From NCBI RefSeq assembly GCF_029193575.1, contig NZ_JARGCS010000035.1, positions 1 through 64,000 on the forward strand: a stretch of DNA of 64,000 nt, read 5' to 3'. This document shows, one piece after another, positions 37,077 to 47,205 of the stretch. The stretch comes from Pseudomonas entomophila (lineage in GTDB: Bacteria; Pseudomonadota; Gammaproteobacteria; Pseudomonadales; Pseudomonadaceae). Under the pieces are notes generated by a model. It worked only from the letters and a program-made list of their open reading frames with translations. It ran no database searches and had not been told where the DNA came from. Position 1 is the first letter of the stretch; every line of letters begins with the position of its first letter. Both the position numbers and the translations under genes were made by a program.

Positions 37077-38456
37077 ATGAGTTCACTCGAACAAGGCCCA
37101 GGCGCGCAGGCGCCTGCCAACGAACTGGTTCTGGGCCTCGAAGACCGGCCACGGCTTTTGATCGGCCTGCTGGCGGCGTTGCAGCACCTGCTGGCGATCA
37201 TCGTGCCGATCGTCACCCCGGGCCTGCTCATCTGCCAAGCCCTGGGCGTGTCGGCACGCGACACCAACCTGATCGTGTCCATGTCGCTGGTGATCTCCGG
37301 CATCGCCACCTTCGTCCAGTGCAAGCGCTTCGGGCCGTTTGGCGCGGGGCTGCTGATCGTCCAGGGTACCAGCTTCAACTTCGTCGGGCCGCTGATCGCC
37401 GGCGGCGCGCTGATGGTCAAGCAAGGCACGCCGGTCGAAGGCGTGATGGCGGCGATCTTCGGCGTGGTGATCGCCGGTTCGTTCGTGGAGATGGGCGTGT
37501 CGCGCATCCTGCCGTTCATCAAGCGCCTGATCACCCCGCTGGTGACCGGCATCGTCGTGCTGATGATCGGCCTGACCCTGATCAAGGTCGGTTTGATCAG
37601 CATGGGCGGTGGCTTCGCCGCGATGGGCAACGGCACTTTCGCCAATGGCGAGAACCTGCTGCTGTCGGGCGTGGTGCTGGCGATCATCGTGGTGCTCAAC
37701 CGTATTCCACTGGTGTGGATGCGCAGCTGCGCCATCGTCATCGCGCTGGCAGTGGGTTACGCACTGGCCGGCTACCTGGGCCGCCTGGACTTCACGGGCA
37801 TGCACGAGGCGGCGTTGTTCCAGGTGCCGGTGCCGCTGCACTTCGGCCTGGGCTTCTCCTGGGCGCTGTTCATCCCGATGCTGGTGATCTACCTGGTGAC
37901 CTCGCTGGAAGCGATCGGTGACGTCACCGCCACCAGCAAGGTGTCGCGCCAGCCGGTCGAAGGCCCGGTGTGGATGCAACGGATCAAGGGCGGGGTGCTG
38001 GTCAATGGCGCCAACTCGCTGCTGGCCGGGCTGTTCAACACTTTCCCCAGCTCGATCTTCGCGCAGAACAATGGGGTCATCCAGCTGACCGGCATCGCCA
38101 GTCGGCATATCGGCCTCTGGATCGCCGTGATGCTGGTCCTGCTGGGGCTGTTCCCCAGCGTCGCCGGGGTAATCCAGGCAGTGCCGGAGCCAGTGCTCGG
38201 CGGCGCAGCCATGGTGATGTTCGGCGCGGTGGCCGCCTCGGGCATCAATATCCTCGCCAGCACCCGCCTTGACCGCCGCGCGCTGCTGATCATCGCCGTG
38301 TCCCTGGCCCTGGGCCTGGGTGTGGCGCAGGTGCCGGAGTTCCTCGCGCACATGCCAGCGGCGCTGCGCAACGTGCTGGAGTCGGGCGTGGCCACTGGCG
38401 GCATCTGCGCACTGGTGCTCAACTGGTTCCTGCCGGAGAGCCAGGAAAAAGCCTGA
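37077..38456 (+). CDS. Uracil/xanthine permease (NCS2 family)
   Basis: 459 residues with about 12-14 membrane helices, a proton-coupled importer for a nucleobase. The start at 37077 follows TTCCGGGGCAGC. Family motifs are QHLLAIIVPIVTPGLLICQALG near the start, VQGTSFNFVGPLI (substrate-site helix), ALFIPMLVIYLVTSLEAIGDVTATS and NGVIQLTGIASRHIGLWIAVMLVLLG. The QHLLA and SLEAIGD motifs fit the xanthine/urate branch (XanP/UacT-like) rather than uracil. Exact substrate is not decided. It is followed by a terminator. Confidence 0.88.
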   Translation: MSSLEQGPGAQAPANELVLGLEDRPRLLIGLLAALQHLLAIIVPIVTPGLLICQALGVSARDTNLIVSMSLVISGIATFVQCKRFGPFGAGLLIVQGTSFNFVGPLIAGGALMVKQGTPVEGVMAAIFGVVIAGSFVEMGVSRILPFIKRLITPLVTGIVVLMIGLTLIKVGLISMGGGFAAMGNGTFANGENLLLSGVVLAIIVVLNRIPLVWMRSCAIVIALAVGYALAGYLGRLDFTGMHEAALFQVPVPLHFGLGFSWALFIPMLVIYLVTSLEAIGDVTATSKVSRQPVEGPVWMQRIKGGVLVNGANSLLAGLFNTFPSSIFAQNNGVIQLTGIASRHIGLWIAVMLVLLGLFPSVAGVIQAVPEPVLGGAAMVMFGAVAASGINILASTRLDRRALLIIAVSLALGLGVAQVPEFLAHMPAALRNVLESGVATGGICALVLNWFLPESQEKA

Positions 38457-38477
38457 CCGCCACCTGCCCGCCCAAAG

Positions 38478-38507
38478 AGCCCGCGCCCACAAGCCGCGGG
38501 CTTTTTG
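38478..38507 (+). terminator. Terminator after the permease gene
   Basis: AGCCCGCG-cccacaagc-CGCGGGCT followed by TTTTT. It also lies just upstream of the tus operon, whose promoter must overlap or follow it. Confidence 0.85.
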
Positions 38508-38543
38508 CTTTATCATGCGCGCATTCCCTTGCACGAGCTTTCC

Positions 38544-38936
38544 ATGAAATTCGCCATTGCGGTCTTTTCCCCGGCCCATGCGCCCTCCTCGCGGCGTGCC
38601 TTGCGCTTCGCCGAGGCGGTGCTGGCCGGTGGGCATGAGATTGCCCGCCTGTTCTTCTATCAAGACGGGGTGCACAGTGCCTCGGTCAACATCGTCGCGC
38701 CTCAGGACGAAGTGGACGTGGCGGCGCAGTGGCGCGCCTTCGTCAACGACCATCGCCTGGACGCTGTGGTGTGCATCGCCGCGGCCCTGCGCCGGGGCGT
38801 GCTGGACGACAGCGAGGCCAACCGCTACCAACGCCCGGCAGTGAACCTGCCAGCGCCGTGGGAGCTGTCCGGCTTGGGCCAACTGCACGAGGCGGCGCAG
38901 GTTGCCGATCGCCTGGTCTGCTTCGGAGGCGATTGA
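38544..38936 (+). CDS. tusD: Sulfurtransferase subunit TusD
   Basis: 130 residues, DsrE/F-like fold. It accepts persulfide sulfur from TusA and passes it to TusE in 2-thiouridine formation at tRNA wobble U34. The active Cys is Cys77 in DAVVCIAAALRRG, matching Cys78 of E. coli. It is the first gene of tusD-C-B-E. The final acceptor enzyme MnmA is encoded in the same window at 59647. Confidence 0.95.
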   Translation: MKFAIAVFSPAHAPSSRRALRFAEAVLAGGHEIARLFFYQDGVHSASVNIVAPQDEVDVAAQWRAFVNDHRLDAVVCIAAALRRGVLDDSEANRYQRPAVNLPAPWELSGLGQLHEAAQVADRLVCFGGD

Positions 38937-38937
38937 G

Positions 38938-39297
38938 ATGGCCAAGTCACTGTTGATCATCAGCCGCCAGGCCCCGTGGAATGGTCCCTCGGCCCGTGAA
39001 GCGCTGGACATCGCCCTGGCCGGCGGCGCCTTCGACCTGCCCCTGGGCATGCTGTTCCTCGATGACGGTGTGTTCCAGCTCGCCGGCGGCCAACAACCCA
39101 CCGCCGTGCAACAGAAGAACCTCGCCGCCAACCTCCAGGCGCTGCCGATGTTCGGCGTTGAGGAACTGTTCGCCTGTGGCCACAGCCTCGCCGTGCGCGG
39201 TCTGGACGGCGATGCACTGGCGCTGCCGGTGCAAGTGCTCGATGACACGGCCCTGGCGGCCTTGATCGCCCGTTTCGACCAGGTGGTGACGCTCTGA
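38938..39297 (+). CDS. tusC: Sulfurtransferase subunit TusC
   Basis: 119 residues, DsrE family, a structural subunit of the TusBCD hexamer without its own catalytic Cys role. The start MAKSLLIISRQAPWNGPSAREALDIAL is family-typical. It starts one base after the tusD stop and overlaps tusB by one base. Confidence 0.93.
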   Translation: MAKSLLIISRQAPWNGPSAREALDIALAGGAFDLPLGMLFLDDGVFQLAGGQQPTAVQQKNLAANLQALPMFGVEELFACGHSLAVRGLDGDALALPVQVLDDTALAALIARFDQVVTL

Positions 39298-39593
39298 TGA
39301 CGACCCTGCATGTAATCAGCCATTCGCCGTTCGGTGACGATCGCCTGGCCAGTTGCCTGCGCCTGCTCGGCGCCGACGATGGCCTGCTGCTGTGCGGCGA
39401 CGCGGTCTACGCCCTGCGCGCCGGCAGCGAACCTCACCGACAGTTGCAGGCCGCCGCCCTGGGCGAGCGCCTGTACGCCCTCGATGAAGACCTGCAAGCC
39501 CGCGCCCTCACTGGCGACCTGGCCAAGGCCGTGGACTACCCCGCCTTCGTTGCGCTGTCATTGCACTTCGACAAGGTGAACAGCTGGCTATGA
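39297..39593 (+). CDS. tusB: Sulfurtransferase subunit TusB
   Basis: 98 residues, DsrH family, third subunit of the TusBCD complex. The sequence TLHVISHSPFGDDRLASCLRLLGADDGLLLCGDAVYAL is characteristic. It overlaps tusC by one base and tusE by four bases (ATGA). Confidence 0.92.
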   Translation: MTTLHVISHSPFGDDRLASCLRLLGADDGLLLCGDAVYALRAGSEPHRQLQAAALGERLYALDEDLQARALTGDLAKAVDYPAFVALSLHFDKVNSWL

Positions 39594-39925
39594 ACACCCT
39601 GACCGTCGATGATCGCCTGATCGACCTGGACAAGGACGGCTTCCTGGTCGACCTGCAAGACTGGTCCCACGCCGTCGCCGAGGCCCTGGCCAGCCGCGAG
39701 GCCATTACCCTGACCGCCGACCACTGGGAAATCCTCGAACTGCTGCGCCAGTTCTATGCCGAGTACCAGCTGTCGCCGGCCACCCGTCCATTGATCAAGT
39801 ACACCGCCCTCAAGCTGGGCACGGACAAGGGCAACAGCCCGCACCTGAACCGCCTGTTCAACGGCACCCCCGCCAAACTGGCTGCCAAGCTGGCGGGCCT
39901 GCCCAAGCCGACCAATTGCATATGA
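39590..39925 (+). CDS. tusE: Sulfurtransferase TusE
   Basis: 111 residues, DsrC family. It takes sulfur from TusD and interacts with the MnmA-tRNA complex. The conserved C-terminal arm ends in LPKPTNCI with the reactive Cys as the penultimate residue, as in E. coli (Cys108). The helical core has HWEILELLRQFYAEYQLSPATRPLIKY. It overlaps the following gene by four bases. Confidence 0.94.
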   Translation: MNTLTVDDRLIDLDKDGFLVDLQDWSHAVAEALASREAITLTADHWEILELLRQFYAEYQLSPATRPLIKYTALKLGTDKGNSPHLNRLFNGTPAKLAAKLAGLPKPTNCI

Positions 39926-40923
39926 CCGAACCTCGCCCGCTGCTCCTGCAAACCCCGGCCGAACACCCCTTCGCCGAATTCGTGCGCATCCTCGGCAAAG
40001 GCAAGCGCGGCGCGCGCGGCCTGACCCGCGAGGAGGCCCGCGCCGCCATGACCCTGCTGCTCGAAGGCAAGGTCGAGGACACCCAACTCGGTGCGTTCCT
40101 CATGCTGCTGCGGCACAAGGAAGAAAGCGCCGAGGAACTCGCCGGCTTCACCGAAGCCCTGCGCGCCCACTTGCAGGCGCCGCCAATCGCCGTGGACCTC
40201 GACTGGCCGAGCTACGCCGGCAAGAAGCGCCACCTGCCCTGGTACCTGCTGGCAGCGCGCTGCCTGGCCGGGAACGGCGTGCGCATCCTGATGCACGGCG
40301 GCGGCGCCCACACCGCCGGGCGGCTGTATACCGAGCAACTGCTGGCCCTGCTGGGCATTCCCTTGTGCCGTGACTGGCAAACCGTGGCCGACGCCCTGGA
40401 AGAGCGCCGACTGGCCTTCTTCCCCTTGCAGGACTGGGCGCCGCAGCTGCAACGGATGATCGACCTGCGCAACACCCTCGGGCTGCGCTCGCCGATCCAC
40501 TCCCTGGCCCGCGTGCTCAACCCGTTATCGGCCCGCTGCGGCCTGCAAAGCATCTTCCACCCCGGCTACCAGGCCGTGCACCGCGAGGCCAGCCGCCTGC
40601 TCGGCGACCCGGCATTGGTCATCAAGGGGGACGGTGGCGAGATCGAGGTCAACCCGGATGTGGTCAGCCACCTTTACGGCACGGCCAACGGCGAAGCCTG
40701 GGACGAGGAATGGCCGGCCCTGAGCGCCCAGCGCCACGTCAAGCCGGCCAGCCTGGAGCCCACGCACCTGCTGGCGGTCTGGCGCGGCGAGGCCGAGGAC
40801 AGTTACGGCGAGCTGGCGGTGGTGGCGACCATGGCCCTGGCCCTGCGCGGACTTGGCCAGGACCGCGAGCAGGCGTTCGAAACCGCGCAGCGCTACTGGG
40901 CACAACGTAAAACCATCGAGTAA
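39922..40923 (+). CDS. ybiB: TrpD2/YbiB-like protein (glycosyl transferase family 3 fold)
   Basis: 333 residues related to anthranilate phosphoribosyltransferase (TrpD) but of the YbiB/TrpD2 branch, which in E. coli binds nucleic acid and is not known to make tryptophan. It shows the N-terminal helical GT3-N part (RGLTREEARAAMTLLLEGKVEDTQLGAFLMLLRHKEES), MHGGGAHTAG, SPIHSLARVLNPL, and VIKGDGGEIEVNPD. It overlaps tusE, and this tus-ybiB linkage suggests an RNA-related role. Function is inferred. Confidence 0.85.
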   Translation: MTEPRPLLLQTPAEHPFAEFVRILGKGKRGARGLTREEARAAMTLLLEGKVEDTQLGAFLMLLRHKEESAEELAGFTEALRAHLQAPPIAVDLDWPSYAGKKRHLPWYLLAARCLAGNGVRILMHGGGAHTAGRLYTEQLLALLGIPLCRDWQTVADALEERRLAFFPLQDWAPQLQRMIDLRNTLGLRSPIHSLARVLNPLSARCGLQSIFHPGYQAVHREASRLLGDPALVIKGDGGEIEVNPDVVSHLYGTANGEAWDEEWPALSAQRHVKPASLEPTHLLAVWRGEAEDSYGELAVVATMALALRGLGQDREQAFETAQRYWAQRKTIE

Positions 40924-41019
40924 ACCGATCAGAACCTCGCAGTCTTTGCGCTATTCATTCGAACGGTTTTCCCTAGACTGGGCTCCAATGACAAACGATT
41001 GAGTTTCGAGGAGCGTTTC

Positions 41020-41982
41020 ATGGGCCTTTTGATCGAAGGCCGCTGGCACGACCAGTGGTACCAGAACAGCAAGGACGGCGCCTTTCGCCGAGAAAACGCC
41101 CAGCGCCGCAACCCGCTGCCCACCCCCGAGGCGGGCCGCTACCACCTCTACGTGTCGCTGGCCTGCCCCTGGGCCCACCGCACCCTGATCGTGCGCGCGC
41201 TCAAGGGCCTGGAGCCGTTGATCGACGTTTCGGTGGTCAGTTGGTTGATGGGCGAGCACGGCTGGACCTTCGACAGCGAAACCGGCTCCACGGGCGACGC
41301 GCTCGATGGCCTGCAGTACCTACACCAGCGCTACACCGAGGACGATCCACGCTACACCGGCCGGGTCACCGTGCCCGTACTGTGGGACACGCAGGAAAAG
41401 CGCATCGTCAACAACGAATCGTCAGAGATCATCCGCCTGTTCAACAGCGCCTTCGACGAACTGACCGGCAACCGCCTGGACCTCTACCCCACACCGCTGC
41501 GCGCGACCATCGACGCGCTCAACGAGCGGATCTACCCGGCGATCAACAATGGCGTGTACCGGGCGGGCTTCGCCACTACCCAAGCGGCTTACGAGACGGC
41601 GTTCGATGAGGTGTTCACTGAGTTGGACCGGCTGGAACAGCTGCTCGACCAGCAACGCTACCTGGCCGGCGAATACCTGACCGAGGCCGATGTGCGGCTG
41701 TTCACCACGCTGGTGCGCTTCGATGCGGTGTATCACGGCCACTTCAAGTGCAACCTGCGGCGCCTGGCTGACTACCCGAACCTGTCCAACTGGCTGCGTG
41801 AGCTCTACCAATGGCCGGGAGTGGCAGGGACAGTGAACATGGAGCATATCCAGAAGCACTATTATCTGAGCCATAAGACCATCAACCCCAACGGCATCGT
41901 GCCTAAGGGGCCGTTGCAGGATCTCGGGCAAAGCCATGATCGGGCGCGGTTGCCTGGGCGGGGGATCTGGGAGCGGGATTGA
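41020..41982 (+). CDS. yqjG: Glutathionyl-hydroquinone reductase (Xi-class GST)
   Basis: 320 residues. It reduces glutathionyl-hydroquinones by forming a mixed disulfide on the Cys of SLACPWAHRTLI (Cys49), the hallmark of the GS-HQR/ECM4 family. C-terminal helical GST domain with YLAGEYLTEADVRLFTTLVRFDAVYHGHFKCNLRRLADYPNL. The start at 41020 has GAGGAG 6 bases upstream; the in-frame ATG at 40999 lies before it and is less well placed. Single gene, followed by a REP pair. Confidence 0.93.
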   Translation: MGLLIEGRWHDQWYQNSKDGAFRRENAQRRNPLPTPEAGRYHLYVSLACPWAHRTLIVRALKGLEPLIDVSVVSWLMGEHGWTFDSETGSTGDALDGLQYLHQRYTEDDPRYTGRVTVPVLWDTQEKRIVNNESSEIIRLFNSAFDELTGNRLDLYPTPLRATIDALNERIYPAINNGVYRAGFATTQAAYETAFDEVFTELDRLEQLLDQQRYLAGEYLTEADVRLFTTLVRFDAVYHGHFKCNLRRLADYPNLSNWLRELYQWPGVAGTVNMEHIQKHYYLSHKTINPNGIVPKGPLQDLGQSHDRARLPGRGIWERD

Positions 41983-42009
41983 CAGGAGTCAGCACGGTAC
42001 CTGTAGAGA

Positions 42010-42088
42010 GCGGGCTTGCCCCGCGATTGCGTCCCCCCAAGCACCCCAGCGGTGAGGGAACGAACGCAATCGCGAGGCAAGCCCGCGC
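42010..42088. repeat. Inverted pair of REP elements
   Basis: GCGGGCTTGCCCCGCGATTG and its near-complement CAATCGCGAGGCAAGCCCGC are separated by about 40 bases. The pair lies between two convergent genes (yqjG and cysG), the usual place, and can act as a transcription barrier. Confidence 0.85.
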
Positions 42089-42109
42089 CTGCAAGGGATA
42101 ACGTATTGC

Positions 42110-43501
42110 TCAGGTGTCTTGCGAACCTTCGAACCACGCCAGCTTGTCGCGCAACTGCACCACCTCGCCGACGATCACCAAGGTCGGTGCATGCACCTCG
42201 TGTTGCGCCACGAGCGCCGGCAGGTCGGCCAGCGTGCCAGTGAACACCCGCTGGTTGCGCGTGGTGCCTTGCTGCACGAGCGCCGCCGGGGTGCTGGCCG
42301 CGCGGCCATGGCGGATCAGTTCGGCACAAATGGTCGGCAAGCCCACCAGCCCCATGTAGAACACCAGGGTCTGTGCCGGTGCCACCAGGTCATTCCAAGG
42401 CAGGTTGCTGGTGCCGTCCTTGAGGTGGCCGGTGACGAAGCGCACCGACTGGGCATAGTCGCGGTGGGTCAGCGGAATGCCGCCGTAGGCGGAACAGCCG
42501 CTGGCCGCGGTAATACCCGGCACAACCTGGAAGGGGATGCCCTCCTCGGCCAGTTCCTCGATTTCCTCGCCGCCCCGGCCGAAGATGAACGGGTCGCCGC
42601 CCTTCAGGCGCAATACGCGCTTGCCTTGACGGGCCAAATCAACCAGCAGGCGGTTGATCTGCTCCTGCGGCACGGCGTGATCGGCGCGGCGCTTGCCGAC
42701 GTAGATGCGCTCGGCATCGCGCCGGCACATCTCGATGATGGCCGGGGCCACCAAGCGATCGTAAAGCACCACATCGGCCTGCTGCATCAGACGCAAGGCG
42801 CGGAAGGTCAACAGGTCCGGGTCACCCGGGCCTGCGCCGACCAGGTACACCTCACCGCCCTGCTGCACGGGCGCGCCGTCGACCAACGCCTGCAACAGCC
42901 GCTCGGCCTCGGCGCCCTGCCCGGCCAGTTGGCGCTCGGCGACCGGCCCTTGGAACACGGTCTCCCAGAACCCACGGCGCTGGTTGACGTCCGGGTACAA
43001 GGCCTTGACCTTGTCGCGAAAGCGCGCAGCCAGCCCGGCCAGCTCGCCATAAGCAGAGGGAATCCACGCCTCCAGCTTGGCGCGGATCAGGCGTGCCAGC
43101 ACCGGCGCGTCACCACCGCTGGACACTGCCACCACCAGAGGCGAGCGGTCGACGATGGCCGGGAAGATCACCGTGCACAGGGCCGGGGCATCCACCACGT
43201 TGACCGGCAGGCTACGCGCCTGGGCGTCCGTCGAGACCTGGGCGTTGAGCGCCGGGTCGTCGGTGGCCGCGATCACTAGGCGGCAGCCGTCCAGGTCATC
43301 GACCTGGTAACCGCGCACCAAGACTTCTCCGCCGCCTTCCCTGGCCAGCGCGGCCAGCTGGCCGTCAACTTCCGGCGCGACCACGCGCAGCACGCTGCCG
43401 GCATCCGCCAGCAAACGCGCCTTGCGCAACGCGATCTCGCCACCGCCGACGACCAGCACCCGGCCACCCCGCAGCTTGTGGAACAGCGGCAGGTAGTTCA
43501 T
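42110..43501 (-). CDS. cysG: Siroheme synthase (three activities)
   Basis: 463 residues. The N-terminal half is a precorrin-2 dehydrogenase/ferrochelatase with an NAD-binding motif (VLVVGGGEIALRKARLL, residues about 15-31). The C-terminal half is uroporphyrinogen-III methyltransferase (VYLVGAGPGDPDLLTFRAL; RLKGGDPFIFGRGGEE; VPGITAASGCSAY; PLTHRDYAQSV). It makes the siroheme for sulfite and nitrite reductases. It starts at 43501, directly abutting the serS stop, and is the last gene of the leftward set rarA-crcB-serS-cysG. Confidence 0.96.
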   Translation of the reverse strand: MNYLPLFHKLRGGRVLVVGGGEIALRKARLLADAGSVLRVVAPEVDGQLAALAREGGGEVLVRGYQVDDLDGCRLVIAATDDPALNAQVSTDAQARSLPVNVVDAPALCTVIFPAIVDRSPLVVAVSSGGDAPVLARLIRAKLEAWIPSAYGELAGLAARFRDKVKALYPDVNQRRGFWETVFQGPVAERQLAGQGAEAERLLQALVDGAPVQQGGEVYLVGAGPGDPDLLTFRALRLMQQADVVLYDRLVAPAIIEMCRRDAERIYVGKRRADHAVPQEQINRLLVDLARQGKRVLRLKGGDPFIFGRGGEEIEELAEEGIPFQVVPGITAASGCSAYGGIPLTHRDYAQSVRFVTGHLKDGTSNLPWNDLVAPAQTLVFYMGLVGLPTICAELIRHGRAASTPAALVQQGTTRNQRVFTGTLADLPALVAQHEVHAPTLVIVGEVVQLRDKLAWFEGSQDT

Positions 43502-44782
<1,281 letters not shown>

Positions 44783-44812
44783 ATCGTTCTCTCGTTGTGT
44801 GTATGTGTTGGT

Positions 44813-45187
44813 TCAGAATCTTGTCAGGGCCAGCCCCGCCCAGGTCGCCAGCAGCCCACCCATCACGCTGATGCCGGTGTAACCCAGGGCCAGCGGCAGT
44901 TGCCCGCTTTCGAGCAGGCGCACGGTGTCCAGCGAGAAGGACGAGAAAGTCGTCAGCCCTCCCAGGAAACCGACGATCAGCCCGGCGCGCAATTCGATTG
45001 GCGCCAGCGGCTTGTGCAGGAACAGACCATAGAGCAGGCCGATCAACAGGCAGCCGACCAGATTGACCGCCAGCGTACCGAGATAGAAGTGGCGTGGCCA
45101 GTGGGCCGTTACCCAATTGGCGGTAGCGAAGCGCAGCAAAGTGCCGACGATTCCGCCCGCACTGACGGCAGCGATAAGTGCGATCAC
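44813..45187 (-). CDS. crcB: Fluoride ion channel (CrcB/Fluc)
   Basis: 124 residues with four membrane helices; dimers form the fluoride exporter. Motifs are GGIVGTLLRFATANWV, NLVGCLLIGLLYG (the Asn of the pore) and GGLTTFSSFSLDTVRLL (Phe box and the central Na+ site Thr/Ser). The start overlaps the rarA stop by four bases. No fluoride riboswitch was recognised upstream because the gene is inside an operon. Confidence 0.95.
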   Translation of the reverse strand: MIALIAAVSAGGIVGTLLRFATANWVTAHWPRHFYLGTLAVNLVGCLLIGLLYGLFLHKPLAPIELRAGLIVGFLGGLTTFSSFSLDTVRLLESGQLPLALGYTGISVMGGLLATWAGLALTRF

Positions 45188-46509
45188 GGTTTTCTCCGTT
45201 GCCGGGGGCTGTTGCGGTCCAGGTCGGCCAGGTGGCGCAGCTTCTCACCGATCTTCAGTTCCAGGCCGCGCGGCACCGGTTGGTAGTACTGGCGCGGTTC
45301 GAGCTGTTCGGGGAAATAGTCCTCGCCTGCGGCGTAGGCGTCCGGCTCGTCGTGGGCATAGCGGTATTCCTCGCCGTAGCCGAGCTGCTTCATCAGTTTG
45401 GTCGGGGCATTACGCAAGTGCAGCGGCACCTCCAGCGAGCCGTGCTCGGCAGCTTCGCGCATAGCGGCCTTGAAGCCCATGTACACGGCGTTGCTCTTCG
45501 GCGCGCAAGCGATGTAGGTGATGGCCTGCGCCACCGCCAGCTCGCCCTCCGGGCTGCCCAGGCGCTCCTGCACGTCCCAGGCCGACAGGCACAGGCTCAG
45601 GGCGCGGGGGTCGGCGTTGCCGATGTCTTCGCTGGCCATGCGCACCACCCGGCGGGCGATGTACAGCGGGTCGCAGCCGCCGTCGAGCATGCGCGCGTAC
45701 CAATACAGCGCGGCATCGGGGTTGGAGCCGCGCACGGATTTGTGCAGCGCGGAAATCTGGTCGTAGAACGCCTCCCCGCCCTTGTCGAAGCGCCGACGGC
45801 TGTCGCCGAGCAGGCTCTGTAGCAACTCCACGTCGATCTCGCCGCCGTCGTCGGCCAGGTCCGAGGCGTTCTCGAGGAAGTTGAGCATGCGTCGGCCATC
45901 GCCATCCGCAGCAGCCATGAGCATCTGGAAGGCCTCGTCACCCACCCGCAACTGGTGCTTGCCCAGCCCGCGCTCCTCGCGCAGGGCACGGTCGACCAGC
46001 TTGCGCAGCGCCGCCTCGTCCAGGCTCTTGAGCACGTAGACCCGCGCCCGCGACAACAGCGCGTTGTTCAGTTCGAAGGAAGGGTTCTCGGTGGTCGCGC
46101 CGATGAAGATCAGCGTGCCGTCTTCAACGTAGGGCAGGAAAGCGTCCTGCTGGGACTTGTTGAAGCGGTGCACTTCGTCGACGAAGAGGATGGTGCGCCG
46201 GCCATACTGGGCCGCCTGCTGCTTGGCCACCTCGACCGCCTGACGGATCTCCTTGACCCCGGCCAGCACCGCCGAGACGGTTTCGAAGTGCGCGTCGCAG
46301 AACTGCGCCAACAACCGCGCCAGGGTGGTTTTGCCCACCCCGGGCGGGCCCCAGAAGATCATCGAGTGCAGCGCGCCCTGCTCCAGCGCCTCGCGCAGCG
46401 GCTTGCCGCGCGCCAGCAGGTGCTCCTGGCCAACGTACTCGTCCAGGTTGGACGGGCGCAGGCGCGCGGCCAGGGGCTGGGCGACGGGTTCGCTACGAAA
46501 CAGGTCCAT
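45184..46509 (-). CDS. rarA: Replication-associated recombination AAA ATPase RarA
   Basis: 441 residues from ATG 46509 (a GTG directly before it is possible). It is a clamp-loader-like ATPase acting at stalled forks. Walker A is GPPGVGKTTLARLL at about 55, Walker B LFVDEVHRFN, sensor 1 GATTENPSFELN, and the MgsA_C tail contains ALYWYARMLDGGCDPLYIARRVVRMASEDIGNADP. It follows lolA by 12 bp in the same direction. Confidence 0.96.
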   Translation of the reverse strand: MDLFRSEPVAQPLAARLRPSNLDEYVGQEHLLARGKPLREALEQGALHSMIFWGPPGVGKTTLARLLAQFCDAHFETVSAVLAGVKEIRQAVEVAKQQAAQYGRRTILFVDEVHRFNKSQQDAFLPYVEDGTLIFIGATTENPSFELNNALLSRARVYVLKSLDEAALRKLVDRALREERGLGKHQLRVGDEAFQMLMAAADGDGRRMLNFLENASDLADDGGEIDVELLQSLLGDSRRRFDKGGEAFYDQISALHKSVRGSNPDAALYWYARMLDGGCDPLYIARRVVRMASEDIGNADPRALSLCLSAWDVQERLGSPEGELAVAQAITYIACAPKSNAVYMGFKAAMREAAEHGSLEVPLHLRNAPTKLMKQLGYGEEYRYAHDEPDAYAAGEDYFPEQLEPRQYYQPVPRGLELKIGEKLRHLADLDRNSPRQRRKP

Positions 46510-46521
46510 CACGCTCTCTCG

Positions 46522-47145
46522 TTACTCCTGGATGACGTCGGCGCCTTCCGGGATCTTGAACTGGAACTTGCTCGCCGGGATCGGCTCGTTGGCCTTGACC
46601 CCGTTGAACAGGATATTGGTGCGTTGGCCGACGCTGTCGATCAACTGCATGTCGTTGATCAAACCGCGGCGGAACGACACGCGCAGCGAGTCGAACAGGG
46701 TGTCCTTGGTTTTCGGTTTCAAGGTGAAGTCCATCACCTCGCCCTGTTCCTTGGAGACGATGTCGAAGCTCTGGCTGATCTTCGATACGTCACCGGACAG
46801 CAGCAGCGCCGGGGTCTGGCTCAGGCGCACGTCGAGCTTCTTGACGGTGGCCTGTTCCAGGTCCGGGTCCCACAGCGTGACCTTCTGCCCATCCGACACC
46901 ACCACCTGCTCCTGCGGCGCGTCGGTGTGCCAGTAGAACAGGCCCGGGCGCTTGACCGCCATCTCGCCGTTGGTTTCCTGCAGGCTGGTGCCGCCAGCGT
47001 CCAGGGTCAGCTGGGAGAAACGGGCGGTGATGGTCTGGGACTTTTCCAGCAACTGGGTCAGGCGCTGCACATCTTGCTCGCCAGCCTGGGCCGACAGGCT
47101 GCCCAGTGCCAGGGCAGAAACCAACAGCATGCGAATCGCGCGCAT
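46522..47145 (-). CDS. lolA: Outer-membrane lipoprotein carrier LolA
   Basis: 207 residues. It ferries lipoproteins from the LolCDE complex to LolB through the periplasm. The start at 47145 (MRAIRMLLVSALALGSLSAQA) is preferred over 47157, because TGAGGA lies 7 bases before it; signal peptide cut after AQA. Body: RLTQLLEKSQTITARFSQLTLDAGGTSLQETNGEMAVKRPGLFYWHTDAP. In an operon with rarA downstream; a terminator lies between ftsK and lolA. Confidence 0.95.
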   Translation of the reverse strand: MRAIRMLLVSALALGSLSAQAGEQDVQRLTQLLEKSQTITARFSQLTLDAGGTSLQETNGEMAVKRPGLFYWHTDAPQEQVVVSDGQKVTLWDPDLEQATVKKLDVRLSQTPALLLSGDVSKISQSFDIVSKEQGEVMDFTLKPKTKDTLFDSLRVSFRRGLINDMQLIDSVGQRTNILFNGVKANEPIPASKFQFKIPEGADVIQE

Positions 47146-47164
47146 GGGAATCCTCATTGAGCGT

Positions 47165-47196
47165 AAAAAAGCCGGGCGCCGCCGTTGGCGCCCGGC
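47165..47196 (-). terminator. Terminator after ftsK
   Basis: Read leftward: GCCGGGCGCC-aacggc-GGCGCCCGGC followed by TTTTTT. It ends the ftsK transcript just before lolA. Confidence 0.9.
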
Positions 47197-47205
47197 AGGA
47201 ATGTA

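Noticed and set aside
37083..39497. 804-codon minus-strand frame across the permease and tus genes
   Set aside because: It spans several well-identified genes on the other strand and has an improbable composition (His/Asp/Gln-rich).
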